Origin: Candidatus Nanopelagicales bacterium
GTDB lineage: Bacteria; Actinomycetota; Actinomycetes; Nanopelagicales; Nanopelagicaceae
DNA: 10,845 nucleotides
Assembly: GCA_030832365.1 (NCBI GenBank)
Contig: JAURJF010000031.1
Location: 1 to 10,845 of the forward strand
Direction: 5' to 3'
Part shown: positions 1 through 6,480 of the stretch, in pieces
Layout of the letters: the number at the start of each line of letters is the position of its first letter
How positions within the stretch are numbered: the stretch's first letter is position 1
Notes under the pieces: generated by a model
Seen by the model: only the letters and a program-made list of their open reading frames with translations
Database searches by the model: none
What the model was told of the DNA's origin: nothing
Program-made: the position numbers and the translations under genes

Positions 1-1049
1 ACAGGATAATCACTTACATATCCATATCCACCAAGAACTTGGACTGCATCGGTTGTTACCTTCATAGCAACGTCAGTTGCATAACACTTTGATGCAGCAG
101 AGAAGAAGGTCAAATCACTTGCGCTATTTTCACTCTTACTTGCAGCTGCATATGTCAGCTGCCTTGCAGCAGCAATTTCCATAGCCATGTCAGCTAACAT
201 AAATTGCACTGCTTGAAAATCAAAGATTGGTTTGCCGAATTGCTTTCTTTCATGAGCATATTTAGTAGCAACTTCAAAAGCTCCTTGAGCTATGCCGAGT
301 GCTTGCGCAGCGATAGTAATTCTGGTGTGATCAAGAGTCTTCATGGCAAGAGCAAAACCTGCTCCAATTTCACTAATTCTGCGATCATCGCTAATTTCAA
401 CATTATCTAGGTAGACCTCACGGGTTGGAGATCCTTTAAAACCCATCTTCTTCTCTGGCGCTCCAAATGAAAGACCAGGATCACTTTTTTCTACGATAAA
501 TGCTGTGATTCCCTTTGCGCCTTTCTCTGGCTCTGTTGATGCTAAAACCGTATAGAACTCAGAGACTCCAGCATTTGAAATCCACTTCTTACTTCCATTT
601 AGAACCCAACCATCGCCTTTTCTTACCGCTTTTGTTTTCATTGAAGCAGCATCTGATCCAGCCTCTGATTCTGAGAGGCAATATGAAAAACCTTTTCCTT
701 GAGCAAGTGGTGTTAACCAGCGCTTTTGTTGTTCAGGGCTTCCACCTAACATAAGCGGAACAGATCCAAGTTTATTTACTGCAGGAATTAGAGATGCAGA
801 AGCACAGACTCTGGCAACTTCTTCGATGATTATTACAACGCCAAGTGCATCTGCTCCATCGCCGCCATATTCAGTAGGAACATGGGCTGCTGCAAGACCT
901 GCGCCTTGAAGAGCTTCAAATGCTTCTTGCGGATATCTGGAATTAGCATCAACGTCATGAGCAAAGGGTTGGATTTTTTTATCAGCAAGTGAGCGAACGC
1001 TCGCTCTTAAGGCTTGGTATTCCTCAGGAAGGTCGAAGAGATTTTCCAT
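1..1049 (-). CDS. Acyl-CoA dehydrogenase, C-terminus cut by window edge
   Basis: FAD-dependent enzyme that introduces the alpha-beta double bond into an acyl-CoA, in fatty-acid or branched-chain amino-acid breakdown. I translated 349 codons from the ATG at 1049 with no stop before base 1. Residues 124-136 (CLSESEAGSDAAS) match the first acyl-CoA dehydrogenase signature. RKQFGKPIFDFQAVQ (268-282) is the usual C-terminal-domain start, and QVLGGYGYVSDYP (337-349) begins the second signature. Family members are about 380 residues, so some 30 residues are missing. They include the segment where short- and medium-chain enzymes carry the catalytic Glu (near a YEGT motif), so activity and chain-length class cannot be judged. 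The gene starts 9 bases after the CopD/CtaG stop codon with no clear Shine-Dalgarno, suggesting co-transcription and perhaps translational coupling. Family assignment is firm; substrate is unknown. Confidence 0.95.
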   Translation of the reverse strand, partial: MENLFDLPEEYQALRASVRSLADKKIQPFAHDVDANSRYPQEAFEALQGAGLAAAHVPTEYGGDGADALGVVIIIEEVARVCASASLIPAVNKLGSVPLMLGGSPEQQKRWLTPLAQGKGFSYCLSESEAGSDAASMKTKAVRKGDGWVLNGSKKWISNAGVSEFYTVLASTEPEKGAKGITAFIVEKSDPGLSFGAPEKKMGFKGSPTREVYLDNVEISDDRRISEIGAGFALAMKTLDHTRITIAAQALGIAQGAFEVATKYAHERKQFGKPIFDFQAVQFMLADMAMEIAAARQLTYAAASKSENSASDLTFFSAASKCYATDVAMKVTTDAVQVLGGYGYVSDYP

Positions 1050-1058
1050 GGCGCAATA

Positions 1059-2843
1059 CTACTTATCTTGCGATGAATTGTTCTTGCGAGAAAGTTGCTC
1101 AAGATAGGCGTTATATTCGGCAAGATCTGTATTGGAGCGACGATCTGCCCTCTTAGCTTCCCTGGCATCACTTCTTACCCACTGAATGAAAGTTGCAACA
1201 AGGGCGATAACGATTGGTATCTCACCCATCGCCCAACCAATAGCAGCCCCCGCCTTTTGATCGCTTAGAAGATCTGTGGCCCAAACTCGATCCAATAACT
1301 GATAAAAACCACCATCAATTAATTCATTAGCTGACATTAAAGCAATTGAGAAGAAGGCGTGGATACTCATCGCTGCAAGCAGTATTACTACTCGAACTAA
1401 GTGATGAACTCTTCTGGGATTTGGATCAATTCCAACTATGACATGAAAGAAGAGCAAGCCGGCAGCAATGAAGTGAAAATTCATGATTAAGTGACCAAAA
1501 TGTCCACTCATCAGATTTGAAAATAGCGGAGTGAAATAAAGTGCAAAGAGAGAGCCGTCAAATATTGCTAGCGCTGAAATTGGATGAGTTATGACTCTAC
1601 TTGGCCGAGAGTGAAGAGCTTGGATAAGCATGCCTCGAATTCCTCGCTCAGATTTATCGCGACCAATAGGAAGAGTTCTTAAAGCAAGTGTGATTGGAGC
1701 GCTTAATATGATTGCAATTGGAGCAATCATGCTTAAAACCATATGAGCAATCATGTGATATTGAAAAGAGAAATGAGAGTAGAGACCTAACCCTCCACTT
1801 GTTGCATAATCTAGAAGTGAAATTCCAATAGCAAAAGAAATTGTTCTGCCAACTGGCCAGCGATCTCCCCTTCGAGCTAGGGCTACTACGCCTCGAATAT
1901 ATAGCGCAGTAGCAAAAATCAGAGCGCCTAGTGCTAAGCCGTTTGCCTCATATTCAAAGAACACTCTAGAGAGAGTGGGCTCACTCGGCATAGAAATTCC
2001 CACTAGCTCTCTGATGCGATCAAATTCAACTTCTCCACTTTCCTTTGGAGTAAAGCGATTAAGAATTGATCCAATCCCTAAAATTGCCGCCATCACTCCG
2101 ATTTCAAATGTGACTAGAGCATTAACCGATAAATTCTTTCTTACTCTGCTTGCAATAATAAAGATAAGAAGTGTGAGTGCGATCTTTAGAGAAATTAAAG
2201 CGCCATATCCGCTAAACCAATCCTGACTCAAGCCAAGTCTTGTCCAAGCGTTAGCAAATCCAGTAAAAACTACCGTCATCGATGACCAAAGGGCAATGAT
2301 TGAAACTCTAGAGAAAGCTAAAGTCTGTAATTGACTTGGCATTATCTTTAAAGCAATCACACTGCCAATCCAAAAGCTCAAGGCAATAACATGAATCACA
2401 AGTGAGCCGATTGCTAGTGAGTGGCTGCCTTGTGAGCTGGAATGACTTTGAAAAAGTGGCGCAGCAATCCCGCTAAGTGCCAAGATAAGAAGTGCTAGTG
2501 CGCCCCCATTTTTCTTTATTAGATTTGAAAAGATAAATACCAGAAGAGCCACTATGACTTGATAGGCCAACAATTTTCCAAGAGTTATCTGAGTTATAAA
2601 TGATTGTAAGATATTCACTTTCAAGATTTCACTAATTCCACTACCAAATATTTCAGCAAGGCTAGATAATAAATAGCCAATAGAAATAACAAACCATAAT
2701 CCGGAGATAAGCTTTAAACCCCGAAGTGTTGTTGAAGCGCTCTGCTCTAGACGACCCTGATTCTCCGGCAGTAGAAAGGCAAGGGAAATTAAAAGTCCAA
2801 TTACAAGGACAGCGAGTGCGCTATTTGCTAGATCAAAGAACAT
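1059..2843 (-). CDS. CopD/CtaG-like copper handling and cytochrome oxidase assembly membrane protein
   Basis: A 594-residue integral membrane protein with roughly 14-15 hydrophobic spans. The N-terminal half (about 1-265) resembles the CopD copper-resistance domain, with H134, H141 and H151 near a FWIGS span. The C-terminal half (about 300-560) resembles the caa3-type CtaG domain. It has a His-rich set (H357, H363, H367, H448, H451, H457, H467, H495), the YFTPLF segment, and the tail WAMGEIP...QWVRSDAREAKRADRR that is characteristic of actinobacterial CtaG. Such fused proteins are about 600-680 residues in actinobacteria and are thought to deliver copper to cytochrome c oxidase or bring copper across the membrane. 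The ATG at 2843 is preceded four codons earlier by an in-frame TAA with no other start between, so the start is well fixed. A GGAG lies 12 bases upstream, rather far for a Shine-Dalgarno. The role in oxidase assembly is family knowledge, not visible here. Confidence 0.92.
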   Translation of the reverse strand: MFFDLANSALAVLVIGLLISLAFLLPENQGRLEQSASTTLRGLKLISGLWFVISIGYLLSSLAEIFGSGISEILKVNILQSFITQITLGKLLAYQVIVALLVFIFSNLIKKNGGALALLILALSGIAAPLFQSHSSSQGSHSLAIGSLVIHVIALSFWIGSVIALKIMPSQLQTLAFSRVSIIALWSSMTVVFTGFANAWTRLGLSQDWFSGYGALISLKIALTLLIFIIASRVRKNLSVNALVTFEIGVMAAILGIGSILNRFTPKESGEVEFDRIRELVGISMPSEPTLSRVFFEYEANGLALGALIFATALYIRGVVALARRGDRWPVGRTISFAIGISLLDYATSGGLGLYSHFSFQYHMIAHMVLSMIAPIAIILSAPITLALRTLPIGRDKSERGIRGMLIQALHSRPSRVITHPISALAIFDGSLFALYFTPLFSNLMSGHFGHLIMNFHFIAAGLLFFHVIVGIDPNPRRVHHLVRVVILLAAMSIHAFFSIALMSANELIDGGFYQLLDRVWATDLLSDQKAGAAIGWAMGEIPIVIALVATFIQWVRSDAREAKRADRRSNTDLAEYNAYLEQLSRKNNSSQDK

Positions 2844-2885
2844 GCTCGCCTGTTACTCCAATTCGCCGAAGTAATTCATACTCCC

Positions 2886-2891
2886 TAAGAT
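2886..2891 (+). promoter_or_regulatory. -10 box of a leaderless promoter for the FmdB gene
   Basis: TAAGAT, then exactly six bases, then the GTG at 2898. This spacing places the transcript start on the first base of the initiation codon. The TAA of the box is itself an in-frame stop, so no earlier start codon is possible. No good -35 is seen. Confidence 0.65.
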
Positions 2892-2894
2892 TAC
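2889..2894 (-). promoter_or_regulatory. Candidate -10 box for the CopD/CtaG gene
   Basis: TAATCT read on the minus strand fits TANNNT and overlaps by three bases the opposite-strand TAAGAT of the FmdB gene. With a 6-base spacer the transcript would begin near 2882 and carry a leader of about 39 bases. No convincing -35 is visible. This is the weaker member of a proposed bidirectional promoter. Confidence 0.35.
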
Positions 2895-2897
2895 GCT

Positions 2898-3143
2898 GTG
2901 CCGACATACCAATATCAATGTACCGCCTGTGAACATGCCTTCGAGGAAGTGCAATCCTTCACAGATGAGCCAATCTCTATTTGCCCTGAGTGTGGCAAAG
3001 AGGTTCGAAAGATTTACTCAAATGTCGGCATCGTTTTCAAAGGTTCTGGCTTTTATAAGACTGATTCACAAGTTAAAAAGAGTGAGGCGCCAAAGCCAAC
3101 TCCAGCTGCAACCAGCACACCACCACCTACAAAGAGTGATTAA
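2898..3143 (+). CDS. FmdB-family zinc-ribbon protein
   Basis: A small protein of 81 residues beginning MPTYQYQC, the standard opening of the FmdB regulatory family. Two CxxC pairs (C8/C11 and C29/C32) should bind one zinc ion. The fold is followed by KGSGFYKTD, also typical of the family, and by a low-complexity tail rich in Pro, Thr, Ala and Lys (about 60-81). The family is named from a putative regulator of formamidase, but its biochemical role is not established. The start is GTG at 2898: the only upstream in-frame codons are GCT, TTA and GAT before a stop. There is no Shine-Dalgarno, and a -10 box ends six bases before the start, so the mRNA is probably leaderless. The gene is divergent from the CopD/CtaG gene, 54 bases apart. 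Confidence 0.92.
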   Translation: MPTYQYQCTACEHAFEEVQSFTDEPISICPECGKEVRKIYSNVGIVFKGSGFYKTDSQVKKSEAPKPTPAATSTPPPTKSD

Positions 3144-3157
3144 TTCTTAGCTAGTTG

Positions 3158-3259
3158 CTAGTGATGCGGGGGCTTATCGTTCTTGATTTCATCTTCGCGA
3201 GTGATATCTATCTCGGTTTCTACTTCATCTGAAGTTATTGCAGGAAGTATCTCGCTCAC
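3158..3259 (-). CDS. Putative 33-residue acidic small protein
   Basis: A short minus-strand reading frame, GTG at 3259 to TAG at 3158. Its product starts MSEILPAITSDEVETE and ends in NDKPPHH; it is acidic, has no membrane segment and matches nothing I recognise. Support for it being real: codon first positions are purine-rich and second positions lack G, as in coding sequence. It almost fills the gap between FmdB and the transporter. CATAAT, one mismatch from TATAAT, ends exactly six bases before the GTG, the arrangement seen at four other starts in the window. An in-frame TGA lies five codons upstream with no alternative start between. It converges with the FmdB gene, 14 bases apart. It could instead be the antisense shadow of a regulatory leader or a remnant, so confidence is moderate. 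Confidence 0.45.
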   Translation of the reverse strand: MSEILPAITSDEVETEIDITREDEIKNDKPPHH

Positions 3260-3264
3260 GCCGT

Positions 3265-3270
3265 TATTAT
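3265..3270 (+). promoter_or_regulatory. -10 box of a leaderless promoter for the MMPL gene
   Basis: TATTAT followed by exactly six bases and the ATG at 3277. The geometry selects this ATG over an in-frame TTG 39 bases upstream, because an mRNA starting at 3277 would not contain the TTG. No clear -35 at 17 bases. Confidence 0.65.
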
Positions 3271-3271
3271 G
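3266..3271 (-). promoter_or_regulatory. Candidate -10 box for the minus-strand small ORF
   Basis: CATAAT on the minus strand, six bases before the GTG at 3259. It overlaps the opposite-strand -10 of the transporter gene by five bases. The two predicted transcript starts, 3259 and 3277, are 18 bases apart, a geometry expected when one near-symmetric -10 region fires in both directions. Confidence 0.4.
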
Positions 3272-3276
3272 TCACT

Positions 3277-5379
3277 ATGTTTGAAAAACTTGGACATCTA
3301 ATTGCTAAGCGAAAAAAGCCAATACTTGCTCTCTTCTTGCTCTCAACGATATTTGCTGGGGTTGTTGGCTCTCAGGTTTTCTCTCGCTTTGATACCGGCG
3401 GATACATGGACCCCAATAGTGACTCAGCAAAGGTCTGGGAGTATCTAGATGAAACATTTGAGGTAAAGAGTCCAGCAGTTGTTTTGGTAGTTGATGGAAA
3501 AGATAACTCTGTTGATGATCCAAGCGTGGTTGCAAGTGCAGAGAAAATTGAAGCTAGCCTTCGAAGTGAGCCCAGCGCCGAAAGTGTTCTCTCTTATTGG
3601 TCTGCAGGCGGCGCTCCTTCGCTTAAGAGCAAAGATGGAAATTCTGCGTTTATTTTCGTCTACCTAAAGTCAACTGACTTTACTGAGATAGATAAACTCG
3701 GCGGCCTCTATCAAGAAAAATACGATGGAGCATTTGATGGCATGGAAGTTTACGCATCTGGTGGCGCAGTCTTTGCAAATGCCATTAATGGCCGAATCCA
3801 AAATGATCTAAAAATCTCTGAGGCAATATCTATTCCACTTACATTTTTTCTTCTCTTATTTGTATTTGGAGCTATGGCTGCATCTGCTATGCCTCTAATT
3901 GTTGGCATTACAGCGATTTTGGGAACACTTCTAGTTATGCTCTTACTGACACTTGTTACCGATGTCAGCATATTTGCCTTGAATTTAACTACCGGACTTG
4001 GATTGGGCTTAGGAATTGATTACGCGCTATTAATCGTTAATAGATTCCGAGAAGAATTGGCTAAGGGTCTTGAAAATGAAAGTGCGATAGTAAATACGCT
4101 TCGAACAGCCGGAAAGACGGTCTTTTACTCTGGAGTCACCGTTGTTCTTACTCTCTTATCACTTACATTCTTTCCGCAGAATTTCTTAAAATCTATGGGT
4201 TATGCCGGCGCTGCAGTAGTAGCACTTGCCGTAGTTGGAGCGCTCATTCCTCTGCCAGCAATTTTGGCCCTATTGGGAACAAAAATTAATAAAGGCGTAG
4301 TTCGCAAAGGTGGAATAGTTCAGAAAGAAGATGGAAGATGGTCAAAGGTTGCAAGATTTGTTATGAGAAGACCGATAGGTGTAATAACTGCTTCTTTAGC
4401 AGTGCTCTTCTTGATGATCGCTCCAATAGCAAATATTAAATTCTCCCAAGTAGATAGTGGGGTTCTACCTAGAGGCGATCGGGCATATATCGCATCGCAA
4501 TTTATTGCTGATGAATTTCCAGGCCAGGAGAGCAACCCAATTGAAATAGTTTTTCCAAATGGAGCTTCACAGACAAGTGAGATAAACGCATTTCTAAACC
4601 AAGTTTCAGCAACTCAAGGCATCTCTCGAGTTGGCCAAATTGAGTTAGTTGGTGAAAGTGCACGCGTGGTCGCAATCCATTCAATGCAGCCAAGAACAAG
4701 TGAGGGTGAGGCTCTAATTAAGGAGATTCGCAATCTGCCCGCACCTAATGGAACTTTGATAGGCGGCGCTGCAGCAGATTATGCAGATACGCAAAATGCA
4801 ATCTCTAGCACTCTTCCTGCCGTTCTTGGTTGGATCATAATTACTGTGCTATTACTTCTCTTTGCATTTACTGGCTCAGTCCTTCTTCCGATTAAGGCCT
4901 TGATCTTGAATTTCATCTCACTTGCTGCAACCATGGGAGTTCTGACCTGGGTATTTATCGATGGAAATCTAAAGTTTCTTGTCGGAGATTTCATTGAAAC
5001 TGGATCACTCGATACAAATACCATGGTCTTAATTGCAGTCGTTGCCTTTGGGTTATCTATGGATTATGAGGTCTTCTTACTCTCACGAATCAAAGAAGAA
5101 CATGATGCTGGAAATTCAAATGTTGATTCTGTTGCTATGGGTCTACAGAAATCAGCACGGATCATCACCGCAGCAGCCTTTATTCTGGCGGTGGTCTTTG
5201 CTGCCTTTGTTATTAGCGGTGTGACATCAATAAAGATGATGGGATTTGGTGTTGCTTTTGCAATTCTTCTTGATGCTACTTTGATTCGTGCATTTCTGGT
5301 TCCAGCTCTAATGAGACTCTTTGGTGACTGGAATTGGTGGGCTCCACGCTCGCTCAAGCGCTTTCAGATAAATCACTGA
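3277..5379 (+). CDS. MMPL-family RND transporter
   Basis: A 700-residue proton-driven inner-membrane transporter of the MMPL branch of the RND superfamily. Residues below are numbered from the ATG at 3277. The two-fold layout is clear: a first span near 15-32, an extracytoplasmic domain to about 180, five spans to about 337, a sixth near 368-387, a second extracytoplasmic domain, and a final group of spans from about 511. The paired proton-relay motifs are intact: GLGIDYALLIVNRFREE with D248/Y249 and GLSMDYEVFLLSRIKEE with D596/Y597, matching the Asp-Tyr pairs described in MmpL3. The protein ends soon after the last span (WWAPRSLKRF), so it lacks the long cytoplasmic tail of mycobacterial MmpL3. 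Substrate is unknown; lipids or amphiphiles are usual for the family. I prefer ATG 3277 to the in-frame TTG at 3238. purU follows 27 bases later but has its own -10 box. Confidence 0.93.
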   Translation: MFEKLGHLIAKRKKPILALFLLSTIFAGVVGSQVFSRFDTGGYMDPNSDSAKVWEYLDETFEVKSPAVVLVVDGKDNSVDDPSVVASAEKIEASLRSEPSAESVLSYWSAGGAPSLKSKDGNSAFIFVYLKSTDFTEIDKLGGLYQEKYDGAFDGMEVYASGGAVFANAINGRIQNDLKISEAISIPLTFFLLLFVFGAMAASAMPLIVGITAILGTLLVMLLLTLVTDVSIFALNLTTGLGLGLGIDYALLIVNRFREELAKGLENESAIVNTLRTAGKTVFYSGVTVVLTLLSLTFFPQNFLKSMGYAGAAVVALAVVGALIPLPAILALLGTKINKGVVRKGGIVQKEDGRWSKVARFVMRRPIGVITASLAVLFLMIAPIANIKFSQVDSGVLPRGDRAYIASQFIADEFPGQESNPIEIVFPNGASQTSEINAFLNQVSATQGISRVGQIELVGESARVVAIHSMQPRTSEGEALIKEIRNLPAPNGTLIGGAAADYADTQNAISSTLPAVLGWIIITVLLLLFAFTGSVLLPIKALILNFISLAATMGVLTWVFIDGNLKFLVGDFIETGSLDTNTMVLIAVVAFGLSMDYEVFLLSRIKEEHDAGNSNVDSVAMGLQKSARIITAAAFILAVVFAAFVISGVTSIKMMGFGVAFAILLDATLIRAFLVPALMRLFGDWNWWAPRSLKRFQINH

Positions 5380-5394
5380 AGTATTCTGCGCAGG

Positions 5395-5400
5395 TAGAAT
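5395..5400 (+). promoter_or_regulatory. -10 box of a leaderless promoter for purU
   Basis: TAGAAT, six bases, then the purU ATG at 5407. The first three bases (TAG) are an in-frame stop, so translation cannot start earlier. The box lies in the 27-base gap after the MMPL stop, so purU can be transcribed on its own as well as by read-through. Confidence 0.65.
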
Positions 5401-5406
5401 TCGCTA

Positions 5407-6246
5407 ATGGATTTAATTGCAACCCTGCAATGCGTTGACCAGCCAGGCATCGTTCATGCGATGACAAGCTCTGTCCTAGCCTGCCAAGGCAACATCATTG
5501 AAAATCAGCAGTTCACAGATCCAGTAACTAATAGCTTTGTTATGCGCACGCGCTTTGAAACGAGCGCCTCACTTGATAGCGCTCACAAGGTGTTATCTGA
5601 GGGGCTTTCTAAATTCAATCCTGAGTTAACCATTAGAGATAACGGCTCACCCAAGCGAGCTTTAGTAATGGTTACTAAAGAGAGTCATTGCCTCCGTGAT
5701 CTTCTCTATCTACTTGAACTTGGAGAGCTACCGATTCAAATCCCTCTAGTTGTAGGCAATCATGAAGAGTTAAAGAGCCTAGTTGAATCACATGGCATCA
5801 AGTTTAAATATCTTCCAGTATCTAACGAAAGCAAAGAAAGCTCAGAAGCTCAACTGCTCACACTGGTTGACTCTGAGAAAATTGATTTTCTCGTTTTAGC
5901 TCGCTACATGCAGATACTCTCCTCGGACTTCTGTGGCAAACTCTCTAATCGAATTATTAATATCCATCACTCATTTCTTCCAGGATTTAAAGGGGCTAAG
6001 CCTTATCACCAAGCACATGCAAAAGGTGTAAAGATTATTGGCGCTACTGCTCACTTCGTCACCAAAGATTTAGATGAGGGTCCAATAATTGAGCAAGATG
6101 TAGCTCATGTAACTCATGCATCAACTCCTGAGGAGCTAATTGCTATTGGCCGCGATATTGAACGCCGTGTATTGGCAAAAGCTGTAAAACTTTATGCTGA
6201 AGATAGAATATTTATTGTCGGAAATAGAACAGTAATATTTAATTAA
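5407..6246 (+). CDS. purU: Formyltetrahydrofolate deformylase
   Basis: Cytoplasmic enzyme hydrolysing 10-formyltetrahydrofolate to tetrahydrofolate and formate, which balances the one-carbon pool and can feed formate to the PurT step of purine synthesis. The 279 residues match the usual length (about 280). An N-terminal ACT domain (about 2-75, DQPGIVHAMTSSV) is the expected regulatory module. The C-terminal formyltransferase-like domain (about 84-279) contains NIHHSFLPGFKGAKPY with N185 and H187, and LDEGPI with D223. These are the Asn-His-Asp set equivalent to the catalytic residues of GAR transformylase. The ACT domain and the HHSFLPGF form separate it from PurN. The start is fixed by an in-frame stop within the -10 box. 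The stop codon lies 3 bases from the 3' end of the convergent tRNA gene, leaving no room for a separate terminator. Confidence 0.95.
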   Translation: MDLIATLQCVDQPGIVHAMTSSVLACQGNIIENQQFTDPVTNSFVMRTRFETSASLDSAHKVLSEGLSKFNPELTIRDNGSPKRALVMVTKESHCLRDLLYLLELGELPIQIPLVVGNHEELKSLVESHGIKFKYLPVSNESKESSEAQLLTLVDSEKIDFLVLARYMQILSSDFCGKLSNRIINIHHSFLPGFKGAKPYHQAHAKGVKIIGATAHFVTKDLDEGPIIEQDVAHVTHASTPEELIAIGRDIERRVLAKAVKLYAEDRIFIVGNRTVIFN

Positions 6247-6249
6247 GCG

Positions 6250-6322
6250 TGTCCTTGGCCGGAGTTGAACCGGCGACCTACCGCTTAGGAGGCGGTTGCT
6301 CTATCCACTGAGCTACAAGGAC
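6250..6322 (-). tRNA. trnR: tRNA-Arg, anticodon CCU
   Basis: The minus strand folds as a full cloverleaf: acceptor GTCCTTG/CAAGGAC (7 bp), D stem GCTC/GAGC, anticodon stem ACCGC/GCGGT with loop CTCCTAA, 5-base variable loop, T stem GCCGG/CCGGC with loop TTCAACT. Anticodon CCU reads AGG. Length is 73 with discriminator A at 6250. The next bases are CGC, so the CCA end is not encoded and must be added enzymatically. Confidence 0.95.
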
Positions 6323-6326
6323 TTAG

Positions 6327-6342
6327 GTGAAAATAATTTCAC
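6327..6342. repeat. Perfect inverted repeat just upstream of the tRNA
   Basis: GTGAAA, four-base loop ATAA, TTTCAC. It lies between the proposed tRNA -10 box and the mature 5' end, overlapping the predicted transcript start near 6336. It could be a protein-binding site. It could also be chance in AT-rich DNA, since only six bases pair. Confidence 0.4.
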
Positions 6343-6371
6343 ACTCTATTCACAGATAATTACTTTCGTAA
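6343..6371 (-). promoter_or_regulatory. Candidate promoter for tRNA-Arg
   Basis: On the minus strand, TTACGA (6371-6366), 17 bases, TAGAGT (6348-6343). A transcript would begin near 6336, giving a 14-base precursor leader. Each hexamer matches consensus only moderately; the spacing is ideal. Confidence 0.4.
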
Positions 6372-6392
6372 TAAATGTGAAGTATCTAATGA

Positions 6393-6431
6393 TAATTCAA
6401 TATTTTTACGCGGTAAATTGCTTAATTCAAT
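6393..6431. repeat. Direct repeat TAATTCAAT x2, 30 bases apart
   Basis: Identical 9-base copies at 6393-6401 and 6423-6431, start to start 30 bases (about three helical turns). They lie upstream of the saccharopine-dehydrogenase-family gene; the second copy sits between its proposed -35 and -10. Possible operator, but the region is AT-rich and chance is not excluded. Confidence 0.25.
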
Positions 6432-6446
6432 GCTTTCAGATAGCCT
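6418..6446 (+). promoter_or_regulatory. Candidate promoter of the oxidoreductase operon
   Basis: TTGCTT (6418-6423), 17 bases, TAGCCT (6441-6446). The predicted transcript begins near 6453, leaving a leader of about 28 bases that contains GGAG at 6464-6467, 13 bases before the ATG. Unlike several neighbours, this gene is not predicted to be leaderless. Confidence 0.4.
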
Positions 6447-6480
6447 AACGCTCAATCTCGTTTGGAGTTGATTTCTAATC

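Noticed and set aside
515..754. 79-residue plus-strand frame over the acyl-CoA dehydrogenase
   Set aside because: The minus strand here encodes the conserved acyl-CoA dehydrogenase signature region; the plus frame has no domain.
1975..2226. 83-residue plus-strand frame inside the CopD/CtaG gene
   Set aside because: Antisense shadow of a membrane protein, with no independent signals.
3151..3161. CTAG-TTG-CTAG hairpin between FmdB and the small ORF
   Set aside because: A four-base stem with no T tract in either direction; too weak to call.
3238..3276. N-terminal extension of the MMPL protein from an in-frame TTG
   Set aside because: The stretch contains the -10 box and overlaps the opposite-strand small ORF start. 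The added residues (MQEVSRSRRYYVT) are unlike the family, and ATG 3277 fits the leaderless spacing.
5064..5357. 97-residue minus-strand frame inside the MMPL gene
   Set aside because: A shadow of a well-conserved coding region (second Asp-Tyr motif and last spans); no promoter, ribosome site or recognisable domain.
5363..5380. Hairpin TTCAG/CTGAA around the MMPL stop
   Set aside because: Only five base pairs, an 8-base loop and no T run, so not a credible terminator.
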